Positions 47,199-57,517 of a stretch of DNA of 64,000 nucleotides are shown one piece after another; the first letter of the stretch is position 1, and every line of letters starts with the position of its first letter. The position numbers and the translations under genes were made by a program. The notes beneath the pieces are model-generated. The model ran no database searches. It worked only from the letters and a program-made list of their open reading frames with translations, and was not told where the DNA came from. Location of the stretch: assembly GCF_900094595.1 (NCBI RefSeq), contig NZ_FMAD01000003.1, positions 532,362 through 596,361 on the forward strand, read 5' to 3'. Origin of the DNA: Cupriavidus alkaliphilus. Its GTDB lineage: Bacteria > Pseudomonadota > Gammaproteobacteria > Burkholderiales > Burkholderiaceae.

Positions 47199-47849
47199 TT
47201 ATCCGACCAGGCGGTTGTTCAGCCACGGCATCTTCGCCACGCGCTCGGCCTCGAAGGCCTTGATCTTGTCGGCATGACGCAGGGTCAGGCCGATATCGTC
47301 GAAGCCATTCAGCATGCAGTACTTGCGGAACGGCGCGATGTCGAACTCGTAGCCCTGCCCCGACGGCGTCAGCACCACCTGCTTGTCCAGGTCGATGGTC
47401 AGCTGGTAGCCGTTGAACGCGTTGGTCTCGTTGAACAGGTGGTCGACCTGCTGCTCGCTCAGCACCACCGGCAGCAGGCCGTTCTTGTAGCAGTTGTTGA
47501 AGAAGATATCGGCGAAGCTGGGCGCGATCACGGCGCGGAAGCCGTATTGCGTCAGCGCCCACGGCGCGTGCTCGCGCGAGCTGCCGCAGCCGAAGTTGCG
47601 GCGCGCCAGCAGGATCGACGCACCCTGGTAGCGCGGCTGGTTCAGCACGAAGTCCGGGTTCAGCGGACGCTTGCTGTTGTCCATGCCGGGCTCGCCCACA
47701 TCCTTGTAGCGCCACTCGTCGAACAGGTTGGGACCGAAGCCGGTACGCTTGATGGACTTCAGGAACTGCTTCGGGATGATGGCGTCGGTATCGACGTTCT
47801 CGCGGTCGAGCGGCGCGACCAGGCCGCTGTGTACGGTGAACTTTTCCAT
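47199..47849 (-). CDS. leuD: 3-isopropylmalate dehydratase small subunit LeuD
   Basis: A 216-aa swivel-domain subunit that pairs with LeuC to isomerise isopropylmalate. Conserved [27 protein letters not shown] and [13 protein letters not shown] are visible. The ATG at 47849 lies 20 bases after leuC; no entericidin gene separates them, unlike in some Burkholderiales. Confidence 0.97.
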   Translation of the reverse strand: MEKFTVHSGLVAPLDRENVDTDAIIPKQFLKSIKRTGFGPNLFDEWRYKDVGEPGMDNSKRPLNPDFVLNQPRYQGASILLARRNFGCGSSREHAPWALTQYGFRAVIAPSFADIFFNNCYKNGLLPVVLSEQQVDHLFNETNAFNGYQLTIDLDKQVVLTPSGQGYEFDIAPFRKYCMLNGFDDIGLTLRHADKIKAFEAERVAKMPWLNNRLVG

Positions 47850-47869
47850 GATGCTCTGTCCTTGCTTGT

Positions 47870-49279
47870 TCAGCCCAGCTTGCGGATATCGACGAAATGG
47901 CCCTCGATGGCAGCCGCGGCGGCCATCGCCGGGCTCACCAGGTGGGTGCGCCCGCCCGCGCCCTGGCGGCCCTCGAAGTTGCGGTTCGAGGTCGAGGCGC
48001 AGCGCTCGCCCGGATCGAGGCGGTCGGCATTCATCGCCAGGCACATCGAGCAGCCGGGCTCGCGCCATTCAAAGCCGGCGGCCTTGAAGATCTGGTCCAG
48101 GCCTTCGCGCTCGGCCTGCTCCTTGACCAGGCCCGAGCCCGGCACCACCATCGCCAGCTTCACGTTCGCGGCAACCTTGCGGCCCAGCTTTTGCACTACC
48201 CAGGCGGCGGCGCGCATGTCCTCGATGCGGCTGTTGGTGCACGAACCGATGAAGACCTTGTCGATGCTGATGCTCTCGACCGGCACGTTGGGCCGCAGGC
48301 CCATGTATTCCAGCGCGCGTTCCATCGCGTTGCGCTTGTTCGGATCCTTTTCCTTCTCCGGGTCCGGCACGCGGTCTTCGATGCTGATCACCATTTCCGG
48401 CGAGGTGCCCCAGGTCACCTGCGGGCGCACCTCTTCCGCGCGCAGCTCGACCACCTGGTCGAACTTCGCACCGGCATCGGAATGCAGCGTGCGCCAGTAG
48501 GCCACGGCCTGCTCCCACTCCACGCCCTGCGGCGCGTACGGGCGGCCCTTGACGTATTCCAGCGTGACATCGTCCACCGCCACCAGGCCGGCGCGCGCGC
48601 CCGCTTCGATGGCCATGTTGCAGACCGTCATGCGGCCTTCCATGGTCAGGTCGCGGATGGCCGAGCCGGCGAACTCGATGGTGTAGCCGGTGCCGCCGGC
48701 GGTGCCGATCTTGCCGATGATGGCCAGCACGATGTCCTTGGCGGTGCAGCCGCGCGGCAGCTTGCCTTCCACCCTGACCAGCATGTTCTTCGCCTTCTTG
48801 CCCAGCAGCGTCTGCGTGGCCAGCACGTGCTCGACTTCGGAGGTGCCGATGCCGTGCGCCAGCGCGCCGAAGGCGCCGTGGGTGCTGGTATGCGAGTCGC
48901 CGCACACCACCGTCATGCCCGGCAGCGTCGCGCCCTGCTCCGGCCCGATCACGTGCACGATGCCCTGGCGGTGGTCGGTCATCTTGAACTGGGTGATGCC
49001 GAAGCTGTCGCAATTGGCGTCCAGCGTATCGACCTGCAGCTTCGATACCGGATCGGCAATGCCCTGGCTGCGGTCCGTGGTCGGCACGTTGTGGTCCGAC
49101 ACCGCCAGGTTGGCGCTGATGCGCCACACCGGGCGCTCTGCCATCTTCAGGCCCTCGAACGCCTGCGGGCTGGTCACTTCATGCAGCAGGTGGCGATCGA
49201 TATAGAGCAGCGTGGTGCCGTCTTCCTCGACGTGGACGGTGTGGTCATCCCAGAGTTTGTCGTAGAGCGTCTTGGCCAT
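47870..49279 (-). CDS. leuC: 3-isopropylmalate dehydratase large subunit LeuC
   Basis: A 469-aa aconitase-family enzyme with a [4Fe-4S] cluster. The cluster cysteines are in [15 protein letters not shown] and [28 protein letters not shown] is the family's substrate region. It is first in leuCDB. An extended -10 box lies about 190 bases upstream. Confidence 0.97.
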   Translation of the reverse strand: MAKTLYDKLWDDHTVHVEEDGTTLLYIDRHLLHEVTSPQAFEGLKMAERPVWRISANLAVSDHNVPTTDRSQGIADPVSKLQVDTLDANCDSFGITQFKMTDHRQGIVHVIGPEQGATLPGMTVVCGDSHTSTHGAFGALAHGIGTSEVEHVLATQTLLGKKAKNMLVRVEGKLPRGCTAKDIVLAIIGKIGTAGGTGYTIEFAGSAIRDLTMEGRMTVCNMAIEAGARAGLVAVDDVTLEYVKGRPYAPQGVEWEQAVAYWRTLHSDAGAKFDQVVELRAEEVRPQVTWGTSPEMVISIEDRVPDPEKEKDPNKRNAMERALEYMGLRPNVPVESISIDKVFIGSCTNSRIEDMRAAAWVVQKLGRKVAANVKLAMVVPGSGLVKEQAEREGLDQIFKAAGFEWREPGCSMCLAMNADRLDPGERCASTSNRNFEGRQGAGGRTHLVSPAMAAAAAIEGHFVDIRKLG

Positions 49280-49619
49280 GATGCGATGGCGGGACCGATG
49301 ACCGTGCCTTGGCAGGCCGGACCGCGGGGACCGCGCAGTAGTTTGCAGGGGTTTTTTCCGCTCCGGTCGCGGCGTGCGAACCGGCAGGCAATCATGACGA
49401 TCGCGCCGGAAGCCGCCGGAAGCGGGCGTTATTTCAAGCGTTGCGGCAATGCTTGACTTGGCAATCGATTATGCCACAGGGGGTATGGGCAGCCGCGCCC
49501 AGCCTGGCCCGGAAGGCGCCCGCCATGTAATGTGATTGGCGAAAGGGGGATTTCGCGGATGGCGAAAACGCGCAGAAGAGAAGGAAGCGGCCGCCGCGGC
49601 GAGCGGCGGCCGGCCGGCA
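49280..49619. other. Intergenic region leuC/livF (340 bp)
   Basis: It holds the livF terminator hairpin (49589-49611) and a candidate leuC promoter with an extended -10 (TGG-CATAAT, minus strand, 49476-49468). The ~190-base leuC leader between that and the ATG has one short frame with only two adjacent Leu codons, not enough to call an attenuator. Confidence 0.5.
49575..49611 (-). terminator. livF terminator
   Basis: GGCCGCCGC (49589-49597) pairs with GCGGCGGCC (49603-49611) around five bases. On the minus strand a pyrimidine tract (GCTTCCTTCTCTTCT) follows. Confidence 0.7.
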
Positions 49620-50320
<701 letters not shown>

Positions 50321-50321
<1 letters not shown>

Positions 50322-51118
50322 CAGTCCTCTCCCAGGTAGGCCTTGATCACGCGCGGGTCGTTGCGCACTTCTTCGGGCTTGCCGATCACGATGGGCTTGC
50401 CGTGCTCCATCACCAGGATGCGGTCGGACACGCCCATCACCAGGCTCATGTCGTGCTCGATCAGCAGCACGGCAATGCCGAACTCGCGCCGCAGCTGGTC
50501 GATCAGCTGCTGCAGCTCGATCTTCTCCTGCGGATTCAGGCCGGCGGCGGGCTCGTCCAGCATCAGCAGGCGCGGCTGGGTGATCATGCAGCGCGCGATC
50601 TCGAGCCGGCGCTGGTGGCCGTACGAGAGCGTGCCCGCCTCGCGGTTGGCGACGCTGGTCAGGCCCATGCGCTCCAGCCACTGCGCGGCGCGCTGCAGCG
50701 CCTCGCGCTCGGCGCGGCGGTAGGCCGGGGTTGCGAACAGGCCGCGCAGGATGCCGGACTGCACCTGCAGGTGTTGCGCCACCATCAGGTTCTCGACCAC
50801 GGTCAGGTTCTTGAACAGGCGGATGTTCTGGAACGTGCGCACCAGGCCCTTGCGCGCCACCATGTGGCTGGGCAGGCCGGCGATGGCGTGGCCGTCGAGC
50901 GTGACGTCGCCCGCGCTCGGCTTGTAGAAGCCGCCGACGCAGTTGAACACCGTGGTCTTGCCGGCGCCGTTCGGGCCGATGATGGCGAAGACCTCGTCCT
51001 TGCGCACATCGAAATCGATGCCGTCGACGGCCAGCAGGCCGCCGAAGCGCATCTGCAGGCCCGACACCCTGAGCAGTTCTGCCGTGGCATTGATCGGCGC
51101 ACTCATTGCTGCATTCAT
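50321..51118 (-). CDS. livG: Branched-chain amino acid ABC transporter ATPase LivG
   Basis: A 265-aa ATPase. Walker [10 protein letters not shown], the LivG-type [23 protein letters not shown], signature [14 protein letters not shown] and Walker B LLMLDEP are visible. The ATG at 51118 overlaps the livM stop (ATGA) with GGAG eight bases before it; another ATG four codons in is less likely. Confidence 0.95.
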
Positions 51119-52395
51119 CGGGGAAGCTCCACTTGCGGGCGGCTCGCGGGCAGCAGGCCCTGCGGACGCCACATCATCATCAGCACCATCACCAGGCCGA
51201 AGATCAGCATGCGATATTCGGCAAAGCCGCGCGCCACTTCGGGCAGCACCGTCAGCAGGATCGCCGCCAGGATCACGCCCAGCTGCGAGCCCATGCCGCC
51301 CAGCACCACCACGGCCAGCACCAGCGCCGATTCGATGAAGGTGAACGATTCCGGATTGACCAGGCCCTGGCGCGCGGCGAAGAACGCGCCGCCCAGGCCG
51401 GCGAACGATGCCCCCAGCGTGAACGCCGACAGCTTGATGCGGGTCGGGTTCAGGCCGAGCGAACGGCAGGCGATCTCATCCTCGCGCAACGCCTCCCAGG
51501 CGCGGCCCATCGGCATGCGGATCAGCCGGCTGGTGACGAACAGCGTGAAGCCGACCAGCAGCAGCGCGATCAGGTAGAGGAAGATCACCATGTGCTGGCT
51601 GGCGTAGTCCAGGCCGATCAGCTCGTGGAAGGTGCGCGTGCCCTCGACGCTGGCGCTGCGCGCCATCTCGACGCCGAACACGCTGGGCTTGGGAATGCCC
51701 GAGACACCATCCGGACCGCCGGTCAGGCTGGTCAGGTTGTTCAGCAGCAGGCGGATGATCTCGCCGAAGCCGAGCGTGACGATCGCCAGGTAGTCGCCGC
51801 GCAGGCGCAGCACCGGGAAGCCGAGCAGGAAGCCGAACCCCGCCGACAGCGCCGCCGCGATCGGCAGGCATTCCCAGAAGCTCAGGCCGAAGTACTGGTT
51901 CAGCAGCGCGTAGGTGTAGCCGCCCACGGCATAGAAGCCGACATAGCCCAGGTCGAGCAGGCCGGCATAGCCCACCACGATGTTCAGGCCAAGACCCAGG
52001 ATCACGTAGATCAGCGCCAGCGTGGCCACGTCGACGGCGCCGCGCGAGCCGAAGAACGGCCACACCAGCCCCACCGCCAGCAGCACCCACACCGCCACGC
52101 GCTGCTGCTGCGCACCCAGCTGCGGCAGCGCCGGCAGGCGCACCGCGCTGCCCGCGCGCGACAGCACCGGCTTGAACAGCTGGAACAGGAATACCGCGGC
52201 CACGGCCAGCCACACCGGCCGCCAGTGCGGTTCCAGCACCACCTGGTAGCCTTCCAGCTTGAGCTGCAGGCCGAGGATGGGGATGGTCAGGATGGCGGTC
52301 ACCACCGCCGCCGTGATCGCATTCTTGAGCGACTGGCCCGGCGTGGCGCCGCGCGCGGCGTGTCCGGCGGACATCGCAGAAACTTGGTTGGTCAT
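51115..52395 (-). CDS. livM: Branched-chain amino acid ABC transporter permease LivM
   Basis: A 426-aa permease with about ten helices and the signature of LivM ([25 protein letters not shown] split over the core, and [21 protein letters not shown], the EAA-type coupling loop). The N-terminal ~120 residues, with extra helices, are typical of this longer LivM class. Starts 12 bases after livH ends. Confidence 0.95.
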   Translation of the reverse strand: MTNQVSAMSAGHAARGATPGQSLKNAITAAVVTAILTIPILGLQLKLEGYQVVLEPHWRPVWLAVAAVFLFQLFKPVLSRAGSAVRLPALPQLGAQQQRVAVWVLLAVGLVWPFFGSRGAVDVATLALIYVILGLGLNIVVGYAGLLDLGYVGFYAVGGYTYALLNQYFGLSFWECLPIAAALSAGFGFLLGFPVLRLRGDYLAIVTLGFGEIIRLLLNNLTSLTGGPDGVSGIPKPSVFGVEMARSASVEGTRTFHELIGLDYASQHMVIFLYLIALLLVGFTLFVTSRLIRMPMGRAWEALREDEIACRSLGLNPTRIKLSAFTLGASFAGLGGAFFAARQGLVNPESFTFIESALVLAVVVLGGMGSQLGVILAAILLTVLPEVARGFAEYRMLIFGLVMVLMMMWRPQGLLPASRPQVELPR

Positions 52396-52407
52396 GTCTC
52401 GCCTCCC

Positions 52408-53334
52408 TCAGACCTTTTCGACATCGGGCTTGCCCAGCAGCCCGGTCGGACGGAACAGCAGCACCAGCACCAGCAGGCTGAAGGCAACCACGTCCTTGTA
52501 TTCGGCCGGCATGTAGCCCGAGGCGAAGGTTTCCGCCAGGCCCAGCAGCACGCCGCCGAGCATCGCGCCCGGGATGCTGCCGATGCCGCCCAGCACCGCC
52601 GCGGTAAAGGCCTTGATGCCGGCAATGAAGCCGATGAAGGGATTGAGCTTGCCGATGGTCAGCCCGATCAGCACGCCGCCCACCGCCGCCAGCATCGCGC
52701 CCAGCACGAAGGTGAACGAGATCACCTTGTTGGTGTCGATGCCGAGCAGGTTGGCCATGCGCATGTCCTCGGCGCAGGCACGGCAGGCGCGGCCCATGCG
52801 CGAGCGGCCGATAAACAGCGTCAGCGCCACCATCAGCGCCAGCGTCACGCCGACGATCAGCAGGCGCGAGTACGGCACCGTCACGGTGAAGTCGCCGCCC
52901 ATCTGGAACTCGATGGCGCCCGAGATCAGCACCGGCACCGACACATCACGGGCGCCCTGCCCGATCTGGACATAGTTCTGCAGGAAGATCGACATGCCGA
53001 TCGCCGAGATCAGCGGCACCAGCCGCGGCCCGCCGCGCAAGGGGCGGTATGCCACCCGCTCGACCGCATAGCCGTAGACGCCGGTGACCAGCACCGACAC
53101 CAGCAAGGCGGCGCCGAGCACCAGCGGCAGGGGATAGCCTGCCTGGGCGCCGATGGCGGTGAGCGTGACCAGGCCGACATAGGCACCGATCATGTAAATC
53201 TCGCCGTGCGCGAAATTGATCATGCCGATGATGCCGTAGACCATTGTGTAGCCGATGGCGATCAGCGCATAGATCGCACCCAGCGTCAGGCCGTTGACCA
53301 GCTGCTGGGTGAACTGTGGAAGGAATTCATTCAT
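52408..53334 (-). CDS. livH: Branched-chain amino acid ABC transporter permease LivH
   Basis: A 308-aa permease with eight predicted helices and the LivH landmarks LVNGLTLGAIYALIAIGYTMVYG, INFAHGEIYMIGAY and MGRACRACAEDMRMANLLGID (coupling loop). It pairs with LivM to form the membrane channel. It follows livK after 85 bases containing a strong hairpin. Confidence 0.95.
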   Translation of the reverse strand: MNEFLPQFTQQLVNGLTLGAIYALIAIGYTMVYGIIGMINFAHGEIYMIGAYVGLVTLTAIGAQAGYPLPLVLGAALLVSVLVTGVYGYAVERVAYRPLRGGPRLVPLISAIGMSIFLQNYVQIGQGARDVSVPVLISGAIEFQMGGDFTVTVPYSRLLIVGVTLALMVALTLFIGRSRMGRACRACAEDMRMANLLGIDTNKVISFTFVLGAMLAAVGGVLIGLTIGKLNPFIGFIAGIKAFTAAVLGGIGSIPGAMLGGVLLGLAETFASGYMPAEYKDVVAFSLLVLVLLFRPTGLLGKPDVEKV

Positions 53335-53371
53335 TGGGGAAGCCTCAGGAACTTGAAGCCCGATACCAGAA

Positions 53372-53398
53372 CGCCCCGCCCGGGGTACGGGCGGGGCG
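53372..53398 (-). terminator. Attenuating hairpin between livK and livH
   Basis: A perfect 11-bp G/C stem (CGCCCCGCCCG with CGGGCGGGGCG) has a 5-base loop and no long U-tract. Such structures commonly lower expression of transporter genes below that of the binding protein, or protect the livK mRNA 3' end. Confidence 0.65.
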
Positions 53399-53419
53399 TG
53401 TGCGGGAAGGAGCGCCTGC

Positions 53420-54535
53420 TTAGTTCGCGGCGGTCTTGCTGGCGTCCTTGTGCCAGGTGTAGACCACGAACTTGAAGGACTTCAGGTCGCCCTTGGCGTC
53501 GTACTCGACCTTGCCGATCGGCGTGGTGAAGGCGTTCTTGTGCATGTACGCCGCGACCTTGGTGGGATCGGTGCTCTTGGCGCCGGCAATGGCGTCGCCG
53601 ATGATCTTGACCGCGGCATAGGCCGGCATCTGGAACGGACCGTTGGCGTCACGCTTCTTGTCGGCAAAGGCCTTGACCAGGCTGGCGTTGGCCGGATCGG
53701 CCGAGAAGTCGGCCGGCAGCGTCACCAGCATGCCTTCCGACGACGGGCCGGCGATCGCGGTCACGTCCTTGTTGCCCACGCCCTCGGGGCCCATGAAGGT
53801 GGCCTTCACGCCCTGCTCGCGCGCCTGGCGCAGCAGCAGGCCCATTTCCGGGTGATAGCCGCCGAAGTAGACAAAGTCCACGCCCTGCGACTTGAGCTTG
53901 GTGATCACGGCCGAGTAGTCCGAGTCGCCGGCGTTGATGCCTTCGAACACGGCCACCGGGATCTTGGCGGCTTCCAGGTCCTTCCTCACCGAGCTGGCGA
54001 TGCCCTGGCCGTACGACTGCTTGTCGTGCAGCACCGCGACCTTCTTCGGCTTGATCTTGCCGATGATGTACTGGGCGGCGGCCGGGCCCTGCTGGTCGTC
54101 GCGGCCGATGGTGCGGAAGATGAAGTTGCGCTTCTTGGTCTCGGTCAGCTGCGGCGCAGTGGCCGACGGCGTAACCATCACGATGCCCTCGTTCTCGTAG
54201 ATGTCCGAGGCCGGAATGGTCGAGCCCGAGCACACGTGGCCGATCACGTACTTGATGTTCTGGCTGACGATCTTGTTGGCCACCGCGACCGCCTGTTTCG
54301 GCTCGCAGGCGTCATCCATCAGCACCACCTCGAACTTGTTGCCGCCGGCGCCGCCGGCTGCGTTGATCTGTTCGACGGCAGTCAGCGCACCGGCCTTGAC
54401 CATGTCGCCATACTGCGCCACCGAGCCGCTCATCGGGCCGGCAATGGCGATCTTCACGGTTTCGGCGTTGGCGGCGGCGCCAAAGGTAGCCAGCATGGCA
54501 GCCAGCGAAATGGTGGAAAGACGGGACAGCGTCAT
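53420..54535 (-). CDS. livK: Branched-chain amino acid binding protein LivK
   Basis: A 371-aa periplasmic binding protein with a signal peptide (cleavage after about residue 24, AAANA). The mature start ETVKIAIAGPMSGSVAQYGDM and the C-terminal YDAKGDLKSFKFVVYTWHKD are typical of Leu/Ile/Val-binding proteins, and the two central Cys (DDACEP, GHVCSGS) probably form a disulfide. First gene of livKHMGF, with AGGAG before the ATG. Confidence 0.95.
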   Translation of the reverse strand: MTLSRLSTISLAAMLATFGAAANAETVKIAIAGPMSGSVAQYGDMVKAGALTAVEQINAAGGAGGNKFEVVLMDDACEPKQAVAVANKIVSQNIKYVIGHVCSGSTIPASDIYENEGIVMVTPSATAPQLTETKKRNFIFRTIGRDDQQGPAAAQYIIGKIKPKKVAVLHDKQSYGQGIASSVRKDLEAAKIPVAVFEGINAGDSDYSAVITKLKSQGVDFVYFGGYHPEMGLLLRQAREQGVKATFMGPEGVGNKDVTAIAGPSSEGMLVTLPADFSADPANASLVKAFADKKRDANGPFQMPAYAAVKIIGDAIAGAKSTDPTKVAAYMHKNAFTTPIGKVEYDAKGDLKSFKFVVYTWHKDASKTAAN

Positions 54536-55070
54536 CAGGAGCTCCTCGATTTATGTTTGGGTCATCCGGGCAGAAACGGTATGACCTGCGCAATCGAACA
54601 ACACCCGCGGACGACTGGGATCGGGATCGGCGGAAGCGCCACCCGAGACGCGGAAGTCGGGCCTGCAAGGAAGAGACAGCGTATGCGGGGCCCGGCAAGT
54701 GTCAGTCCCGCTGAGGTAATGGGGACCAAGGTTCGGAAAGACAACGTTTGATGCGTTCTCTATTGCGCAAGCGATTCGCCTGCCCCGCTTGCCGCACCGC
54801 ACGCCGGAAGGGTGGCCCGGCTGCCGTCGGCAAAGCAGCCCGCATTATAGGGTCAAATTTCCTGCCGCACGCGACTATCGCACAATTTATGCGGAACCGA
54901 TTTGGGAAAACGCGACACAATCGTCCACGAATTGCGCCCGGGACCATTCAAGGTGCAATTTCCTGCCCTTTCCGGCGCCGCAGTGCACAACCGCACCCGC
55001 GCCACAAAGACAAACGCCCCGGCAGGGCCGGGGCGTCTGGAATTGCTGCACTGCGCAGCGGCGGACCAGC
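54536..55070. other. Intergenic region livK/gltA (535 bp)
   Basis: It contains a perfect minus-strand TATAAT at 54849-54844, a candidate livK -10 with no good -35. A small hairpin (GGCTGC/GCAGCC, 54819-54840) lies just downstream of it, and the gltA terminator is at 55014-55036. The short frames across it have no recognisable product. The livK leader would be ~300 bases. Confidence 0.5.
55003..55036 (-). terminator. gltA terminator
   Basis: ACGCCCCGGC (55014-55023) pairs with GCCGGGGCGT (55027-55036) across three bases. The minus strand continues TTGTCTTTG. Confidence 0.8.
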
Positions 55071-56372
55071 TTAGCGCTTGGCCACGTCCGGCACGTCGCG
55101 GGTGGCGGCGCCGACGAACAGCTGGCGCGGACGGCCGATCTTGTATTCCGGATCGGTGATCATCTCTTCCCACTGCGAGATCCAGCCCGGGGTACGGGCC
55201 AGCGCGAAGATGCAGGTGAACAGCGAGGTCGGGATGCCCAGCGCGCGCTGCACGATGCCCGAGTAGAAGTCGACGTTCGGGTACAGCTTGCGGCTGACGA
55301 AGTACTCGTCTTCCAGCGCGATCTTTTCCAGCTCCATGGCCAGCTTGAACAGCGGGTCGTTGTGCAGGCCCAGCTCGTTCAGCACTTCATGGCAGGTTTC
55401 GCGCATCAGCTTGGCACGCGGATCGTAGTTCTTGTACACGCGGTGGCCGAAGCCCATCAGGCGCACGCCCGAGTTCTTGTCCTTGACCTGCTTGATGAAC
55501 TCGCCGATGTTATCGACGCTGCCGATCTCTTCCAGCATCTTCAGCGCGGCTTCGTTGGCGCCGCCGTGGGCCGGACCCCACAGGCAGGCCACGCCGGCGG
55601 CGATGGCGGCGAACGGGTTGGTGCCCGACGAACCGGCCAGGCGCACGGTCGAGGTCGACGCGTTCTGCTCGTGGTCGGCGTGCAGGATGAAGATGCGGTC
55701 CAGCGCGCGCTCCAGCACCGGGTTCACGGTGTACGGTGCGCACGGCGTGCCGAACAGCATGCGCAGGAAGTTGCCCGAGTAGGACAGGTCGTTCTGCGGG
55801 TAGATGTACGGCTGGCCGATGTTGTACTTGTACGCCATGGCGACCATGGTCGGCATCTTGGCGATCAGGCGGATGGCCGAGATCTCGCGCTGGTGCGGAT
55901 CATCGATGTCCATCGCGTCATGGTAGAACGCGCTCATGGCACCCACCAGGCCGGTCAGCACGGCCATCGGGTGGGCATCGCGGCGGAAACCGCGCATGAA
56001 GAACTGCAGCTGCTCGTGAACCATGGTGTGGTTCATCACGTGGCCGACGAATTCTTCCTTCTGCTTGGCGTTGGGCAGCTCGCCCTTGAGCAGCAGGTAG
56101 CAGGTCTCGAGGTGGTCGCACTTCTGCGCCAGCTGCTCGATCGGGTAGCCGCGGTACAGCAGCTCGCCCTTGTCGCCGTCGATATAGGTGATCTTGGAAT
56201 TGCACGAAGCCGTCGACATGAAACCGGGGTCGTAGGTGAACTTACCGGTTTGTCCGTACAGCTTGCGAATGTCGATCACGTCCGGGCCAACCGTACCCTT
56301 GTAGATCGGCAGCTCAACGCTGGGGGAACCATCGGAGAACGATAGCGTGGCTTTCACATCGGACGGCGTCAT
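55071..56372 (-). CDS. gltA: Citrate synthase GltA
   Basis: A 433-aa type II (hexameric) citrate synthase, first step of the TCA cycle. Conserved regions include [20 protein letters not shown] near the N-terminus, [20 protein letters not shown] and [16 protein letters not shown], which carry active-site His and substrate residues. The ATG at 56372 has AAGGA before it. It ends the sdhCDAB-sdhE-gltA run, 43 bases after sdhE. Confidence 0.97.
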   Translation of the reverse strand: MTPSDVKATLSFSDGSPSVELPIYKGTVGPDVIDIRKLYGQTGKFTYDPGFMSTASCNSKITYIDGDKGELLYRGYPIEQLAQKCDHLETCYLLLKGELPNAKQKEEFVGHVMNHTMVHEQLQFFMRGFRRDAHPMAVLTGLVGAMSAFYHDAMDIDDPHQREISAIRLIAKMPTMVAMAYKYNIGQPYIYPQNDLSYSGNFLRMLFGTPCAPYTVNPVLERALDRIFILHADHEQNASTSTVRLAGSSGTNPFAAIAAGVACLWGPAHGGANEAALKMLEEIGSVDNIGEFIKQVKDKNSGVRLMGFGHRVYKNYDPRAKLMRETCHEVLNELGLHNDPLFKLAMELEKIALEDEYFVSRKLYPNVDFYSGIVQRALGIPTSLFTCIFALARTPGWISQWEEMITDPEYKIGRPRQLFVGAATRDVPDVAKR

Positions 56373-56415
56373 GTCGGATCCTTCAAATGCTGTGAATAAT
56401 AATGTTGACCAAAAC

Positions 56416-56703
56416 TCAGACCGTACGCAGCAGGGCGATGACTCGCTGCATCGGGGGCGTGTCGAGCTCACCGTCCAGTTCCTTGCGCGCAAGGAGCAGG
56501 TCCATCAACTCGTTGTCGCTGAGCTCGAACAGCTGGCTCAGCGCAGCCACATCCTCGTCGGACAGGCTCTCCTCGTAACGGTTGAAGAAACGTTCGACGA
56601 TGATGTCGTTCTCCAGGAGGCCGCGGCGGGCACGCCAGCGCAACCGGGCGCGCTTGTGCGGATCGGCCTGATGGGAGAAGGTGGTGGCAGGACTCTCAGT
56701 CAT
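56416..56703 (-). CDS. sdhE: FAD assembly factor SdhE
   Basis: A 95-aa protein with the SdhE signature [23 protein letters not shown] (the RGxxE motif being ARRGLLE). It delivers or helps attach FAD covalently to SdhA. It lies between sdhB and gltA, the usual place in betaproteobacteria. Confidence 0.94.
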   Translation of the reverse strand: MTESPATTFSHQADPHKRARLRWRARRGLLENDIIVERFFNRYEESLSDEDVAALSQLFELSDNELMDLLLARKELDGELDTPPMQRVIALLRTV

Positions 56704-56781
56704 GGCTTCCTACTTTCGGCGCGCCCGCCAGATATAGCCGCTCTGGCTGACGCGCCGCTTACTACTTAGACAGCCGCGGGA

Positions 56782-57483
56782 TCAGACCGCGCGGCGGACC
56801 ATCAGCTCCTTGATCTTGCCGATGGCCTTGGTCGGGTTCAGACCCTTCGGGCACACGTCGACGCAGTTCATGATGCTGTGGCAGCGGAACAGGCGGTACG
56901 GGTCGTTCAGGTTGTCCAGGCGCTCGCTGGTGGCCTGGTCGCGGCTGTCCGCGATGAAGCGGTAAGCCTGCAGCAGGCCGGCCGGGCCGACGAACTTGTC
57001 CGGGTTCCACCAGAACGACGGGCACGAGGTCGAGCAGCTGGCGCACAGAATGCACTCGTACAGGCCGTCCAGCTCGTCACGCTCTTCCGGCGACTGCAGG
57101 CGCTCTTTCTCGGGCGGCGGCTCGTCGTTGATCAGGAACGGCTTGATCGAGTTGTACTGCTTGAAGAAGTTCGTCATGTCGACGATCAGGTCGCGCACCA
57201 CCGGCAGGCCGGGCAGCGGACGCAGCACGATGCGGTCCGGCAGCTCGCGCATGTTGGTCAGGCAGGCCAGGCCGTTCTTGCCGTTGATGTTCATCGCGTC
57301 CGAGCCGCACACGCCTTCGCGGCACGAGCGGCGGAACGAGATGGTCTCGTCCAGCTTCTTGAGCTTCACCAGCGCGTCCAGCAGCATGCGCTCGTGACCG
57401 TCCAGCTCGACCTCGTAGGTCTGCATGCGCGGCGCCGCATCCTTGTCCGGATCGTAGCGGTAGACTTCGAAAATACGCTTCAT
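56782..57483 (-). CDS. sdhB: Succinate dehydrogenase iron-sulfur subunit SdhB
   Basis: A 233-aa subunit with three clusters: [2Fe-2S] ligands in SCREGVCGSDAM and the following Cys of NGLAC, then the [4Fe-4S] motif CILCASCSTSCP, and [3Fe-4S] ligands in CHSIMNCVDVCPKGLNP. It passes electrons from SdhA to quinone. Starts 34 bases after sdhA. Confidence 0.97.
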   Translation of the reverse strand: MKRIFEVYRYDPDKDAAPRMQTYEVELDGHERMLLDALVKLKKLDETISFRRSCREGVCGSDAMNINGKNGLACLTNMRELPDRIVLRPLPGLPVVRDLIVDMTNFFKQYNSIKPFLINDEPPPEKERLQSPEERDELDGLYECILCASCSTSCPSFWWNPDKFVGPAGLLQAYRFIADSRDQATSERLDNLNDPYRLFRCHSIMNCVDVCPKGLNPTKAIGKIKELMVRRAV

Positions 57484-57517
57484 TTCTGTGGGTCCTGTTA
57501 TCTCTACGATGCGGTGC

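Noticed and set aside
49174..49460. Leucine leader peptide before leuC
   Set aside because: The only frame has two Leu codons together (one a rare CTA), runs into leuC in another frame, and no terminator follows.
54748..55074. 108-codon plus-strand frame between livK and gltA
   Set aside because: Arg-rich, no ribosome-binding site, overlaps the gltA terminator and end; no recognisable product.
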